A stretch of DNA of 64,000 bases. Origin: Anaerotignum propionicum DSM 1682. GTDB lineage: Bacteria > Bacillota > Clostridia > Lachnospirales > Anaerotignaceae. The stretch's first letter is position 1. Each line of letters opens with the position of its first letter. The notes under the pieces are model-generated. The model was not told the DNA's origin. It did no database searches and worked only from the letters and a program-made list of their open reading frames with translations. Position numbers and translations under genes: made by a program. Of the stretch, positions 17,835 through 27,643 are shown in pieces. The DNA is taken from NCBI RefSeq assembly GCF_001561955.1, contig NZ_CP014223.1, positions 2,356,001 through 2,420,000 of the forward strand, in the 5' to 3' direction.

Positions 17835-18500
17835 CTACTCATACTCCTTAAAAATTTCAAAAAAATCTTTGGCAGCCTTGGCAATATCCTCTTTTCCAAA
17901 TACTGCGGAGCCTGCTACAATAACATTTGCTCCTGCATCTAAAACAATTCTAACATTATCTTGGGTAATGCCACCATCAACCTGAATATCATACCCCAGA
18001 TTCATCTCTTCTTTCCAAAGAGCCAATTGACAAATTTTTGGAACCTGATTCTCCATAAATTTCTGCCCACCAAAGCCTGGTTCCACCGTCATAACCAAAA
18101 CCATTTCCAAATCAGCTAAATATGGCTTCACTGCTTCCACAGGTGTATTGGGCTTAATGGTAATGCCCGCCTTTGCCCCTGTGCTGTGAATTAAATCAAT
18201 CACCTTCTTGGGGTCTTCCGTAGCTTCCATGTGGAAGTTTATAATATCCGCGCCGGCTTTGCGAAACTCTTCAACATATTTTTCAGGCTCTACAATCATT
18301 AAATGGGCGTCAAAAACCATGTTGCTTGCCTTGCGAATTCCTTTGATCACAGGAATCCCAAAAGAAATATTGGGTACGAAAACACCATCCATTACATCCA
18401 AATGAATATAAGGAGTGCCCGCCTGCTCAATGATAGCCAACTGCTCCCCGATTTTTGCAAAATCGATGGAAAGCATTGATGGAGAAAGATAAATTGCCAT
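17835..18500 (-). CDS. rpe: Ribulose-phosphate 3-epimerase
   Basis: Interconverts ribulose-5-phosphate and xylulose-5-phosphate in the pentose phosphate pathway. The 221-residue TIM barrel has PSMLSIDFAKIG, HLDVMDGVFVPN, DAHLMI, VMTVEPGFGGQKF and the C-terminal VDGGI with AGSAVFG phosphate grip. Length and motifs are standard. It starts one base after the rsgA stop codon and is followed by thiN. Confidence 0.97.
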   Translation of the reverse strand: MAIYLSPSMLSIDFAKIGEQLAIIEQAGTPYIHLDVMDGVFVPNISFGIPVIKGIRKASNMVFDAHLMIVEPEKYVEEFRKAGADIINFHMEATEDPKKVIDLIHSTGAKAGITIKPNTPVEAVKPYLADLEMVLVMTVEPGFGGQKFMENQVPKICQLALWKEEMNLGYDIQVDGGITQDNVRIVLDAGANVIVAGSAVFGKEDIAKAAKDFFEIFKEYE

Positions 18501-18501
18501 T

Positions 18502-19383
18502 TTATTTCTTCCTTTCCTCTTCCTTTTTCAGTTCTTGAACTATATTTACATACCGTTGGTAGCGCATAGGATGAATTGCCTTGCCGATTTGTGCTTTTAC
18601 AGCACAATCCGGCTCGTTTATATGCATACATCCATTATAATAGCATCCATGGACAAACGGTTCAAACTCTTTGAAATAGTATTGCAATTTTTCCGAAGGA
18701 ATATGATTTAAAAACAGGGAGGTAAATCCAGGGGAATCCACAATATAGCTGTTCTCCGTTATTCGTATCAGCTCTGCATGTCTGGTGGTGTGGCGTCCTC
18801 GTTGTATCTTCTTGCTGAGCTCCCCGGTATTTAATTCTAACCCAGGAAACGCCGCATTAATTAAGCTGCTTTTTCCCACGCCTGAAGGTCCGGCAAAAAC
18901 GGAAATTCTATTTTCCAAGGCCGCTTTCAAATCTTCCACGCCACTGCCAAGCTCTGCGCTGGCGCATATCACCAAATATCCTGCCTGTCTGTATAATGTT
19001 GCAGCTTCTTCATAATCCTGATTGTTATCCTTGTCAATTTTATTCAACACGATGACAATATCCAACTCCTGCTCCTCTGCAAGGAGCAAGAACCGATCCA
19101 ATAAATCCAAGTTCATATCAGGACTTTTTGCCGCAAAAACAATAACCGCTTGATCAACATTGCTCACTCTAGGGCGAATTAGTTCAGTTCTTCTTGGCAG
19201 TATTTCATCCAAGCTTCCTTTTTTGTTTTCTTCATCCAAAACGGAAATTTTCACATGGTCACCAACCGTTGGTCGAATGCCCTCTTTTCTGAAAATCCCC
19301 CTTGCACGGGTTTCAAAAACGCCTCTTTTGGTATCTATATAATAAAACCCACCGATTCCTTTTACAATTACGCCTTCAAGCAT
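18502..19383 (-). CDS. rsgA: Ribosome small-subunit GTPase RsgA
   Basis: A late 30S-assembly GTPase. The 293-residue protein shows the circular permutation of the family: N-terminal OB fold (about 1-65), then G4 (VLNKID) before G1 (GPSGVGKSS near residue 166) and G3 (DSPG), and a C-terminal zinc knuckle with Cys-x4-Cys-x-His and a following Cys (NGCMHINEPDC). It is the copy in the conserved stp-prkC-rsgA-rpe-thiN order. A second, divergent copy lies at 41471-42547. Confidence 0.96.
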   Translation of the reverse strand: MLEGVIVKGIGGFYYIDTKRGVFETRARGIFRKEGIRPTVGDHVKISVLDEENKKGSLDEILPRRTELIRPRVSNVDQAVIVFAAKSPDMNLDLLDRFLLLAEEQELDIVIVLNKIDKDNNQDYEEAATLYRQAGYLVICASAELGSGVEDLKAALENRISVFAGPSGVGKSSLINAAFPGLELNTGELSKKIQRGRHTTRHAELIRITENSYIVDSPGFTSLFLNHIPSEKLQYYFKEFEPFVHGCYYNGCMHINEPDCAVKAQIGKAIHPMRYQRYVNIVQELKKEEERKK

Positions 19384-19395
19384 ATGCCCTCCATC

Positions 19396-21789
19396 TTATT
19401 CTGAAAAATTCACATTTTGTGTCCATTGCAATTCATCATCAATATAACAGCTTACTGTGCCACTGCCCCTACCTGTTAAGGAAACCGTATAAGGGAACTG
19501 TGTTGAATTCCTTGTCTCATCCACCGCAGGGAAAAGACCGTCCGCATCATTTTTTACAACACGAACATATAAATCCCCATCCGCACCACTGGGTGCACTG
19601 ATGGTAAAGGACTTGGTTCCTGTAGTGGCTTCCCCACTACCATTGTTGTTTCCACCGTGGTTTGGATTGCCGTTATTTGTATTTCCATTGTTGATATTTC
19701 CATTATTTCCATTTTGTGAAGGCTCATTCTCCACTGCCTTGCCGGAGCTGATCACCAAATTCACAATGCTTCCACTGGGCACCTCTTGCCCTGCGCTTAA
19801 TGTTTGGGTCATAACTTTACCCTTATCCACAGTTTGACTTTCCGCATAAGACACACTACCAACCGTTAATCCCACTGCCGTCAAATCTTTTTTCGCCTGC
19901 TCTTCAGAAAGCCCCATCACACTTGGCACAGAAACACTCTGATTTTCATCACCTTTACTAACCTTTAAAATAATCGTAGTCTTTGCATTAATGCTTGTGC
20001 CTACATTGGGATTTTGATCTAAAACAATTCCAACTTCTTTATCCTTGTCAAAAACATACTCTATTCTAGGTGTTGTCCCTACAAGTGAGACAATTTTACT
20101 GGTAGCTGTTTTTTCTTCTTCACCAACCAAAGAAGGCATATCCTGAGAAGTCAATCCAAGGCTGGTTTTAATGCCAATCTTTGTGCCGGAGGAAGCCATT
20201 GTGCCCTCCTGAACAGACTGATAAATAATATAACCTTCATCATAATAGCTGCTGTAATCTTGTCCTTCCTCCACCAACTCTAAGCCCATTTGTTTTGCTG
20301 CTGCTTGGGCATCGCTTAGAGGCACACCTACGAAGGCGGGAACTTCAATATTCTTTTCTGATGCAATCAATCCACCACTTAAAAGCTTCATCCCTAAAAC
20401 GGAGATTACACCGATAATTACCAAAGCCGTAACAATTGCAGCGATGATTACTTTCTTCTCTGCTTTACGATCATGCTCATTTCCATAATCCCCTTCTTTT
20501 CTGGGGTTTCTACGCATTTTATTGGGCCTTTTACTTGTTTTCACAGGCTCTGCCTCCACATATTCATTTTCGTAATCGTCTTCTTTTGATAAGCGCAGCT
20601 TCTTACCATATTTTTCAAAGCTTACCATAGGTTCTCTTTCAGCCTGTGCTTCCACTTCCTCTATTTTCTCTGAAAAAGTATTTCTATTCAGTCTGATAAA
20701 TTCAACTTCTTTTGGATCAGCTGATTTTGTTGCCTCTAAATCCTCTTTTTCTTCAGATGTTGATACAGCTTCAGAAGAAGCTATATCCTGCGTTTTTTCT
20801 TCTAAAGTTTGCTGCTCTCTTAGCTCAGCAGCCACCTCTGCTCTTCTAGAACGACGCACACCATGGGTACTTCCACCTGCAGTTCCTGCTAAAGTTGCCG
20901 CTGTAACCGCCGCCTCAACCTCTTTTTTCACAGGTGCCTCTGTATGTAAAAATCCACCTGCCGTATCGGTCCTTGCTTTCAGCAAATCTGCCAGCATCAG
21001 CTCAACGGTAGCATACCTTTCATCCGCCTTTTTCATTGTTGCCTTTTTTATAATGCCCTCAATCGCCGGGGTACAATTGGGGTTATATTGACGAATATCA
21101 GGCAGTTCCTCGCTGATATGCTTTAGGGCAATGGAAACGGAATTATGTCCGTGAAAGGGCAAAACACCCGTAATCATTTCAAACATGGTAATACCCAAAG
21201 AGTAAATGTCACTCTTTTCATCCACATAACCGCCCCTTGCCTGCTCAGGAGAGAAATAATGTACAGACCCTGCCGCATTGGCTGTAGTAGTCATGGTAGA
21301 AACTGTGGCAGCTCTGGCAATACCAAAGTCCGTAACCTTAATCACACCATCCGTTCCCACCAAAATATTCTGTGGCTTGATATCCCTATGTATGATGTGA
21401 GCTTTATGGGCCTGAGCCAATGCAGAAGCAATCTGAATGGACACATTTAGGGTAGAACGGGAATCAAAAGGTGCCTTTTGGCGAATTGCCTGCTTCAAAG
21501 TGTCCCCATGAATATATTCCATTACAATATAATTTGTTTCACCATCCTCTCCAACATCATAAACACGCACAATGTTGGGATGGGAAAGCCTTGCCGCCGA
21601 GCAAGCTTCGGAACGAAACCTCTCAATAAATTCATCGTCCCCGATAAACTCCTCACGCAAAACCTTAACTGTAACATATCTATCCAGTTTCTTATCCTTG
21701 CCCCGATATACCATAGCCATGCCACCGGAGCCAATCTTCTCTATAATCTCATATCTATCCCCAAGGATAGTTCCGGGATTTAACAACAT
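19396..21789 (-). CDS. prkC: PASTA-domain Ser/Thr protein kinase (PrkC/Stk1)
   Basis: Membrane kinase that senses peptidoglycan fragments and controls growth, wall synthesis and spore germination. In 797 residues: kinase domain with glycine loop GSGGMAMV, Lys42, HRD at 134-136 and DFG at 154-156; a long charged cytoplasmic linker; one membrane segment (447-470); three external PASTA repeats (about 480-690); then an Asn/Gly-rich spacer and a C-terminal domain of about 70 residues with YVRVVKNDADG. That last beta-rich domain is extra to the Bacillus PrkC. The ATG overlaps the stp stop by one base, so phosphatase and kinase are coupled. Confidence 0.95.
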   Translation of the reverse strand: MLLNPGTILGDRYEIIEKIGSGGMAMVYRGKDKKLDRYVTVKVLREEFIGDDEFIERFRSEACSAARLSHPNIVRVYDVGEDGETNYIVMEYIHGDTLKQAIRQKAPFDSRSTLNVSIQIASALAQAHKAHIIHRDIKPQNILVGTDGVIKVTDFGIARAATVSTMTTTANAAGSVHYFSPEQARGGYVDEKSDIYSLGITMFEMITGVLPFHGHNSVSIALKHISEELPDIRQYNPNCTPAIEGIIKKATMKKADERYATVELMLADLLKARTDTAGGFLHTEAPVKKEVEAAVTAATLAGTAGGSTHGVRRSRRAEVAAELREQQTLEEKTQDIASSEAVSTSEEKEDLEATKSADPKEVEFIRLNRNTFSEKIEEVEAQAEREPMVSFEKYGKKLRLSKEDDYENEYVEAEPVKTSKRPNKMRRNPRKEGDYGNEHDRKAEKKVIIAAIVTALVIIGVISVLGMKLLSGGLIASEKNIEVPAFVGVPLSDAQAAAKQMGLELVEEGQDYSSYYDEGYIIYQSVQEGTMASSGTKIGIKTSLGLTSQDMPSLVGEEEKTATSKIVSLVGTTPRIEYVFDKDKEVGIVLDQNPNVGTSINAKTTIILKVSKGDENQSVSVPSVMGLSEEQAKKDLTAVGLTVGSVSYAESQTVDKGKVMTQTLSAGQEVPSGSIVNLVISSGKAVENEPSQNGNNGNINNGNTNNGNPNHGGNNNGSGEATTGTKSFTISAPSGADGDLYVRVVKNDADGLFPAVDETRNSTQFPYTVSLTGRGSGTVSCYIDDELQWTQNVNFSE

Positions 21790-22532
21790 TAGTTCTTACC
21801 TCCTACATCAACCAAAATCAAGGAAATATTATCATATCCGCCTCGTTCATTGGCCATTTCAACCAATTTCTGCGCCTTTTTTTCTAAGGTAATCCGCTTT
21901 CCTATCACTTCTGCCATTTCCTTATCTGATACCATACCGGAAAGTCCATCTGTACATAGGAGTAAAATATCTCCCCTCAGTGCATTCTCCACAATTGCAT
22001 CTGTTTCAACGGTTTCTTTGATCCCCACAGCACGGGTAATAATATTTCTTTTGGGATGACTTGCCGCCTCTTCCTTTGTGATGGAGCCCAGTCGAACCAA
22101 TTCCATAACATAGGAATGATCTGTGGTAAGGGGACTCAGCTCTTTTTTACGAAATAAATACGCACGGCTGTCCCCAACATATGCAACAAAAATTTTCCCA
22201 TCCTGAACAGCTGCAGCAACCATAGTTGTACCCATCTCTGCAAATTCACGCTTAGAATTGGATTTATCATAAACAGCCCGGTTAGATGCTGCCATGGCTT
22301 CTGCCAATAAATCAGGTATATCTTCCTCGCCGTGGGAATCTCTCTCCTTTTTGATATAATTCAAAAAGGAATCAATGGCATATTGACTGGCCACTTCTCC
22401 GGCATTGCAGCCCCCCATGCCGTCTGCAACTATAAACAGATTTTGTATTTCATCCTCCGGCAACGGAACATAAAGGGCATCCTCATTATTCTTTCTGCAT
22501 TTACCAATATCACTGATACCTATTGCTTTCAA
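21789..22532 (-). CDS. stp: PP2C-type Ser/Thr phosphatase, partner of PrkC
   Basis: Removes phosphate from PrkC and its substrates. The 247-residue protein has the PP2C motifs SDIGKCRKNNEDA, VADGMGG, GTTMVAA, VGDSRAY and the metal Asp of CTDGLSG, and YDNISLI near the end. The start is set at TTG 22532 because GGGGAGG lies exactly eight bases upstream and the product then begins as other Stp proteins do; an in-frame ATG at 22583 would add 17 unrelated residues. It couples to prkC by a one-base overlap. Confidence 0.95.
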   Translation of the reverse strand: MKAIGISDIGKCRKNNEDALYVPLPEDEIQNLFIVADGMGGCNAGEVASQYAIDSFLNYIKKERDSHGEEDIPDLLAEAMAASNRAVYDKSNSKREFAEMGTTMVAAAVQDGKIFVAYVGDSRAYLFRKKELSPLTTDHSYVMELVRLGSITKEEAASHPKRNIITRAVGIKETVETDAIVENALRGDILLLCTDGLSGMVSDKEMAEVIGKRITLEKKAQKLVEMANERGGYDNISLILVDVGGKN

Positions 22533-22594
22533 GCAATCCACCTCCCCGGTGTAAAAAATCCGAAATGAATTATCCTCAAGCATAACCTCTTTAA

Positions 22595-23644
22595 CTATGA
22601 TAATTCTCTTTTGTCTTTCAAATGACTGCGTCTTAGTTGACCACAGGCCGCATCAATGTCACTGCCCAGTTTTCTGCGAATAGTGGTTTCCACTCCGTTT
22701 TCCTGCAACAGTGCCGCAAACTGTTTTACTCTGTCATTGGAGCTTTTTATATAATCCCGCTCTTTCACATCATTCACAGGAATTAAGTTTACATGGCAAA
22801 GCATATCCCGAAGCTTTTTGGCTAACTCTTTGGCACAGTCATCACTGTCATTAACTCCACGCATCATGGCATATTCAAAGGTTATCCGCCGTTTGGTTAT
22901 CTCCGTATAATGACGGCAAGCAACCAATAAACGATCCATAGAATTTGCCTTTGCCACAGGCATAATGCTCTTTCTAATTTCATCGTTGGGCGCATGAAGA
23001 GATACCGCAAGGGTAATCTGCAAATGCTCCCCTTCCAACTGATACATTTTCTCAATCAACCCACAAGTTGAAAGGGTAATATGCCTTTGTCCCATATTCT
23101 GCCCATCAGGATGGTTGATTAAATGTATAAATTTTACCACATTTTCATAGTTATCCAAAGGTTCGCCGCTGCCCATCAGCACCACACCACTGATACGCTC
23201 ACCGCAATCTTTTTGAATCTCATATACTTGAGAGAGCATTTCACCTGCTGTCAAATTTCGCTCTACACCGTCCAATGTAGAAGCACAAAATTTACAACCC
23301 ATACGACATCCCGCCTGGGTTGAAATGCACACAGTATTTCCATGCTCATATTTCATCAATACGCTCTCAATGACCGAATCATTCTCCAAAGCAAAAAGAT
23401 ATTTTCTTGTTCCATCAACCTGCGAGATCAATCTCCGTACCATTTCCACGCCACCGAGAACTGCATTTTGCTGTAGCTTCTCTCGCAAACTCTTAGAAAG
23501 ATTTGTCATCTCTTCAAAGGAAGAAACTTGTTTTTTATGAATCCACTCGAAAACCTGTTTCCCACGAAACTTTGGTTCCTTCATATCAGCCAAAAAAAGC
23601 TGCAATTCTTCTAAATTCATAGATTTTAAATCATTTTTCGACAT
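22595..23644 (-). CDS. rlmN: 23S rRNA (A2503-C2) / tRNA methyltransferase RlmN
   Basis: Radical SAM enzyme that methylates A2503 of 23S rRNA and A37 of some tRNAs. In 349 residues it has the iron-sulfur motif CRMGCKFCAS, GSGEPLDNY and the C-terminal RRKLGSDIDAACGQLR, which includes one of the two catalytic cysteines; the other is in ACRH-type context in the core. Three bases after rsmB; 11-12 bases before the stp region. Confidence 0.96.
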   Translation of the reverse strand: MSKNDLKSMNLEELQLFLADMKEPKFRGKQVFEWIHKKQVSSFEEMTNLSKSLREKLQQNAVLGGVEMVRRLISQVDGTRKYLFALENDSVIESVLMKYEHGNTVCISTQAGCRMGCKFCASTLDGVERNLTAGEMLSQVYEIQKDCGERISGVVLMGSGEPLDNYENVVKFIHLINHPDGQNMGQRHITLSTCGLIEKMYQLEGEHLQITLAVSLHAPNDEIRKSIMPVAKANSMDRLLVACRHYTEITKRRITFEYAMMRGVNDSDDCAKELAKKLRDMLCHVNLIPVNDVKERDYIKSSNDRVKQFAALLQENGVETTIRRKLGSDIDAACGQLRRSHLKDKRELS

Positions 23645-23646
23645 GT

Positions 23647-24993
23647 TTATCCCTTTCTTTTCATTTTTGCAATAAAGAATCCATCCGTATTGCTTTTATG
23701 GGGTAACAGTGTAATATACCCCTTCTCAGCGGTTTCCTGCCATAAGGTCTTTGGCAAAAACTCCGTAATATCCTCTGTAATAAATTCTGGGTGGCTGCTT
23801 AGAAACCACTCCACATTTTTTTCATTTTCTTTTTTGCATAAGGTACATGTGCTATAAATCAGCGTTCCACCCTGCTTAACATATCTTGCCCCATTTTCAA
23901 GGATTTGACGCTGAATAGGCACCAATTGATCGATTTCATCACCATTTTTCTTTAATCGAATATCCGGCTTTTTGCCCATTAATCCCAAACCGGAGCAAGG
24001 TGCATCCACCAAAACACGATCGAAGGCATCTGCATAGTTTTCATTAAATTCAGTGGCGTCCTGCTGTATTGGTTCAATCATTGTGATTCCAAGCCGTTGG
24101 GCACCTTGGGTAATCAATTCTATTTTATGCTCATAAATATCTCCACATACAAGCCTTCCTTCATTTTCCATCCTTTCCCCAATGGTAAAGCTTTTCCCCC
24201 CAGGTGCTGCACAAAGGTCTAATACTTTCTCTCCCTTTTTAGGAGCCATAATCTCAATTGCAAGCTGAGAACTTTCATCCTGCACATGAAACAAACCTTC
24301 TGAAAAGGATTTTAGTCTTCCAATATCCGCTGTTTTCTTTAAATGCAAAGCAGAAGAAACCAGTCTGCCATCAGTAACTGTTGTACCCAGCTTTTCCAAT
24401 TCCTTTCTCAAGGATTCCTTTTTCGTTTTTAATGTGTTCACACGAATGGTTACATCAGGAGGGCAATTATTTGCTCTGCAAAGATTTTCCGTCTCTTCAT
24501 AACCAAAATATGCAGTCCACATTTTAATCACCCAAAGAGGATGAGAATATTGGATATGCAAAAACTCTGGCGTACCCTTCTTGGGCAAAGCAATATTTTC
24601 TTTTTCCCGTCCCACAGTGCGCAAAACGCCATTTACAAATCCCTTTAACGGTTCCAACCCTCTTTCCTCAACCAACTTTACGCCTTCGTTACAGGCAGCA
24701 GAATCAGGTACCTTCATAAAGTACATTTGATAGACAGCGGTACGCATCACCGCCAAAATCCACGGCTTCATCTTTTCTGTTTTTGTCTTAGAAAATTGAT
24801 TGATGACATGGTCTATATAGTATAAATTCCGTAATGTTCCGTTTACAATTTCTGTTACCATGGCTCTATCCTTCGGTGGCATTGCCCCATTCTGGCGTAA
24901 TAGCCTTCTTAAAGCCATATTGTTATATGCGCCCTCTTCCATAATTTCCATCATGGCCTGGGCGGCAATCTCTCTTGGGTTTATCTGTATCAT
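23647..24993 (-). CDS. rsmB: 16S rRNA (C967-C5) methyltransferase RsmB
   Basis: Methylates cytosine 967 of 16S rRNA with SAM. It has an N-terminal NusB-like helical RNA-binding domain (about 1-140), then the Rossmann methyltransferase with DLCAAPGGKS, the VDAPCSGLG catalytic cysteine and YSTCTL with the second cysteine. The start is ATG 24993 (448 residues), behind AAGGGG; 17 further open codons lead up to 25044 without an SD. It is the first gene of a transcript from the promoter at 25152-25180. Confidence 0.95.
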   Translation of the reverse strand: MIQINPREIAAQAMMEIMEEGAYNNMALRRLLRQNGAMPPKDRAMVTEIVNGTLRNLYYIDHVINQFSKTKTEKMKPWILAVMRTAVYQMYFMKVPDSAACNEGVKLVEERGLEPLKGFVNGVLRTVGREKENIALPKKGTPEFLHIQYSHPLWVIKMWTAYFGYEETENLCRANNCPPDVTIRVNTLKTKKESLRKELEKLGTTVTDGRLVSSALHLKKTADIGRLKSFSEGLFHVQDESSQLAIEIMAPKKGEKVLDLCAAPGGKSFTIGERMENEGRLVCGDIYEHKIELITQGAQRLGITMIEPIQQDATEFNENYADAFDRVLVDAPCSGLGLMGKKPDIRLKKNGDEIDQLVPIQRQILENGARYVKQGGTLIYSTCTLCKKENEKNVEWFLSSHPEFITEDITEFLPKTLWQETAEKGYITLLPHKSNTDGFFIAKMKRKG

Positions 24994-25151
24994 TATTCTA
25001 TTTTCCCCTTCATCAGGAATGTGATTACAAGCAGATTCTATCATCTGTCTTGCTAAACTCTTTTTAAATAACAGTTAATTATCTTATGTCCGATAAAGTT
25101 TATCCTCCACCCAGCTTAATTAATCCGTTAAATCTAATCCACTAAATTATT

Positions 25152-25180
25152 ATTATAAAGTATTCCCTGTCATAGAGCAA
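25152..25180 (-). promoter_or_regulatory. Promoter of the rsmB-rlmN-stp-prkC-rsgA-rpe-thiN operon
   Basis: On the minus strand TTGCTC (25175-25180), 17-base spacer, TATAAT (25152-25157). It lies between the terminator of the zinc peptidase gene and rsmB, so the seven genes downstream form their own unit. Confidence 0.75.
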
Positions 25181-25230
25181 CATTTTTCGCCATTTCTCCG
25201 AGGATTTCATTCTTTCACAAGAAATGGCAA

Positions 25231-25262
25231 AAGGCCGATTTTCAAGTGAAAAATCAGCCTTC
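25231..25262 (-). terminator. Terminator after the zinc peptidase gene
   Basis: On the minus strand AAGGCTGATTTTT pairs with AAAATCGGCCTT across CACTTG, followed by TTG. It separates def-fmt-peptidase from the rsmB operon. Confidence 0.75.
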
Positions 25263-25271
25263 TTATTATAT

Positions 25272-25946
25272 TTAGTCACTTCTTCTTCCAAAAATTCCAA
25301 TCAAACGTAATAATTGAAGGACTGCCACAATGGCCGCCGCAACATAGGTTAATGCAGCTGCCCGCAATACCTTTTTTGAACCTTCAACTTCGCTTTCGTC
25401 CAAAAAGTTCTGCTCAACCAAAAGATCAGTTGCTCTTGCCGATGCATCAAATTCCACAGGTAATGTGATTAATGTAAACACTACCGATGCGGCAAAGAAA
25501 AGAATGCCAATTTGAATCATCAAATAACCACTGTGACTGGAAAAAAGCATTCCAATAAAAATTAATGGCATAGCCATCTTAGATCCTAAATTCGCAATTG
25601 GATAAAAAAGACTTCTTAGTGCAAGAGGGCCATATCCAACATCATGCTGAATGGCATGGCCTGTTTCATGGGCTGCTACACCCAAAGCCGCTACTGATGG
25701 ACTATCATAAACGTTTTGGGAGAGACGTAATGTTTTTGTGCGAGGGTCATAGTGATCTGTAAGATTTCCTCCCACTCTTTCCACGCTTACATCATGAATG
25801 CCTGCATTTTGCAGCATCATCGTTGCTACCTGTGCGCCTGTATAGCCTCGTTTGTTACGAACATTGGCATATTTGTTGTATGTTCCTGATACATTGGCCT
25901 GTGCATATAGGGTGAGTATCATGGCCAGAATTAATAAAATAAACAT
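25272..25946 (-). CDS. YugP-type membrane zinc metallopeptidase
   Basis: A 224-residue membrane protein of the neutral zinc metallopeptidase family (YugP). It begins with a hydrophobic segment, has the zinc motif HETGHAIQH near residue 94, two long hydrophobic segments in the middle and one near the C-terminus, and ends GIFGRRSD. Target unknown; the family is common in clostridia between fmt and rsmB. The ATG follows AGGAGG. It is last in the def-fmt unit. Confidence 0.88.
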   Translation of the reverse strand: MFILLILAMILTLYAQANVSGTYNKYANVRNKRGYTGAQVATMMLQNAGIHDVSVERVGGNLTDHYDPRTKTLRLSQNVYDSPSVAALGVAAHETGHAIQHDVGYGPLALRSLFYPIANLGSKMAMPLIFIGMLFSSHSGYLMIQIGILFFAASVVFTLITLPVEFDASARATDLLVEQNFLDESEVEGSKKVLRAAALTYVAAAIVAVLQLLRLIGIFGRRSD

Positions 25947-26043
25947 AATTGGTTCCTCCTTTTTATTTTACAAATTTAAGGAAATCTGTTTACATCGGTA
26001 TGCTGTTGCATACGCGAAACAACTCAGTTTTTCCTTAAAAAGA

Positions 26044-26973
26044 CTACTGTAAAAGGACGCCCTGATTAATAGCATGACCTCTCAAGTATGCATCCGCAGG
26101 CATACGTTTTTTGCCTGTGGCTTGCAATTCCGTGATAGTCAATGCTCCATCGCCGCATTTTACGACGAACCCCTTTTTGTTACTATCAACAACCTCGCCG
26201 CATTTCCCATGGCGATAGTCACCTTCCGTTTTTGTTCCTTTAAAAAGTTTTAGAGGCTCCCCTTCATACATTGCATATGCTCCCGGTGCCGGATCCAGCC
26301 CCCGCATAAGATTCAAAATTTCTTCTGCACTTTTTGACCAATCAATATGCCCTGTTTCCTTTGTAATCATAGCGGCATAGGTTGCCTCTTCATGATTCTG
26401 GGGAATTCTTTCCACTGTTCCTGCCTGTAAGGCAGTTAAGGTATCCAAAAGCAAATCTGCACCTGCCAAAGCCATTTTATCATGAACAGAGGCAAAATTG
26501 TCCTCAGGTGTGATTGGCACTTCCGTCTTTAAAAGCATATCCCCTGTATCCATGCCCTTTGCCATAAACATAGTGGTAATTCCCGTTACTTTTTCACCAT
26601 TTATAATAGACCATTGCATAGGCGCCGCCCCACGATACTTAGGGAGCAAAGAGCCATGTACGTTAATACAACCGTATTGGGGAATATTCAAAATACTTTC
26701 AGGCAATATCTGACCAAAAGCCGTTACAGCTATCACATCAGGATTCAATTCTTTCAACAATGCAACAAATTCAGGGTCTCTTGCCTTTTCAGGCTGATAA
26801 ACCTGAATTCCTTGTTCCAATGCGTACTCCTTAACAGGAGTTGGTGCCAGCTTTTTTCCTCTGCCTTTTGGCTTATCCGGCTGGCTCACAACAGCAATCA
26901 CTTCATGCTGTGTCAGCAAAGCCTTCAAAGAATACACCGCAAATTCCGGTGTACCCATAAAAATCATTCTCAT
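26044..26973 (-). CDS. fmt: Methionyl-tRNA formyltransferase
   Basis: Formylates initiator Met-tRNA using 10-formyltetrahydrofolate. The 309-residue protein has IFMGTPEFA at the start, the SLLPKYRGAAPMQW folate site with the catalytic Asn-His-Asp set nearby (CINVHGS), and an OB-fold C-terminal domain. It follows def by 14 bases on the same strand, the usual pairing of formylation with deformylation. Confidence 0.97.
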   Translation of the reverse strand: MRMIFMGTPEFAVYSLKALLTQHEVIAVVSQPDKPKGRGKKLAPTPVKEYALEQGIQVYQPEKARDPEFVALLKELNPDVIAVTAFGQILPESILNIPQYGCINVHGSLLPKYRGAAPMQWSIINGEKVTGITTMFMAKGMDTGDMLLKTEVPITPEDNFASVHDKMALAGADLLLDTLTALQAGTVERIPQNHEEATYAAMITKETGHIDWSKSAEEILNLMRGLDPAPGAYAMYEGEPLKLFKGTKTEGDYRHGKCGEVVDSNKKGFVVKCGDGALTITELQATGKKRMPADAYLRGHAINQGVLLQ

Positions 26974-26987
26974 GGGGTTATTCCTCC

Positions 26988-27449
26988 TTAAACCTCTTCC
27001 ACATCTTCTGGTGGAATGGCTTTGTCAATATATAAAACTCCGTCCAGGTGATCTGTTTCGTGGCAAAGAGCAACAGCCATCAGCTCTTCTCCTTCTACAA
27101 CGATCTTCTCACCATTACGGTTTAAGGCTTCCACACGAACATATTCGGGACGATCTACCAATTCACTTCTTCCCGGAACACTTAAGCACGCCTCATAATC
27201 AATTTGTGAACCCCTTCTTTCCACAACAACAGGGTTAATTAACTCAATCAGACCATCCCCAATATCAATGGTAACAATTCTTTTCAAAATACCCACTTGG
27301 GGTGCGGCAAGACCAACACCATTTGCAGCATACATGGTTTCTGCCATATCATCCAATAATGTAAGTGTGTTTTGATTAATTTCCTTTACCGGCTTACAAA
27401 CTTTTCTCAAAATTTCATCTGTACTTATTCGTATTTCTCTTGTTGCCAT
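26988..27449 (-). CDS. def: Peptide deformylase
   Basis: Removes the formyl group from nascent proteins. The 153-residue protein has all three motifs: GVGLAAPQVG, EACLSVPG (metal Cys) and HETDHLDG (HExxH metal site). It is a short type 1/3-like form. First gene of def-fmt-peptidase, behind AGGAGG. Confidence 0.96.
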   Translation of the reverse strand: MATREIRISTDEILRKVCKPVKEINQNTLTLLDDMAETMYAANGVGLAAPQVGILKRIVTIDIGDGLIELINPVVVERRGSQIDYEACLSVPGRSELVDRPEYVRVEALNRNGEKIVVEGEELMAVALCHETDHLDGVLYIDKAIPPEDVEEV

Positions 27450-27608
27450 TTATCTTACCTCCTACAATTACTTATCCATACAAAAACAGTCTTTTCAATT
27501 CCATATTCAAGTTTTCAACTTTTAGATTTTTTACTTCTCTATCTCACAAACTCCCAAAACTTTAAATCACCAAAAAACTATCTATTCATCCATATAACAA
27601 TAAAAAAC

Positions 27609-27620
27609 AGGGTTTACCCT
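27609..27620 (-). terminator. Short hairpin with T run after priA
   Basis: On the minus strand AGGGT-AA-ACCCT-G followed by six T. The stem is only five pairs, so this is a weak candidate terminator between priA and def. Confidence 0.4.
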
Positions 27621-27643
27621 ATATTTTAACATAAAGTTATCAA

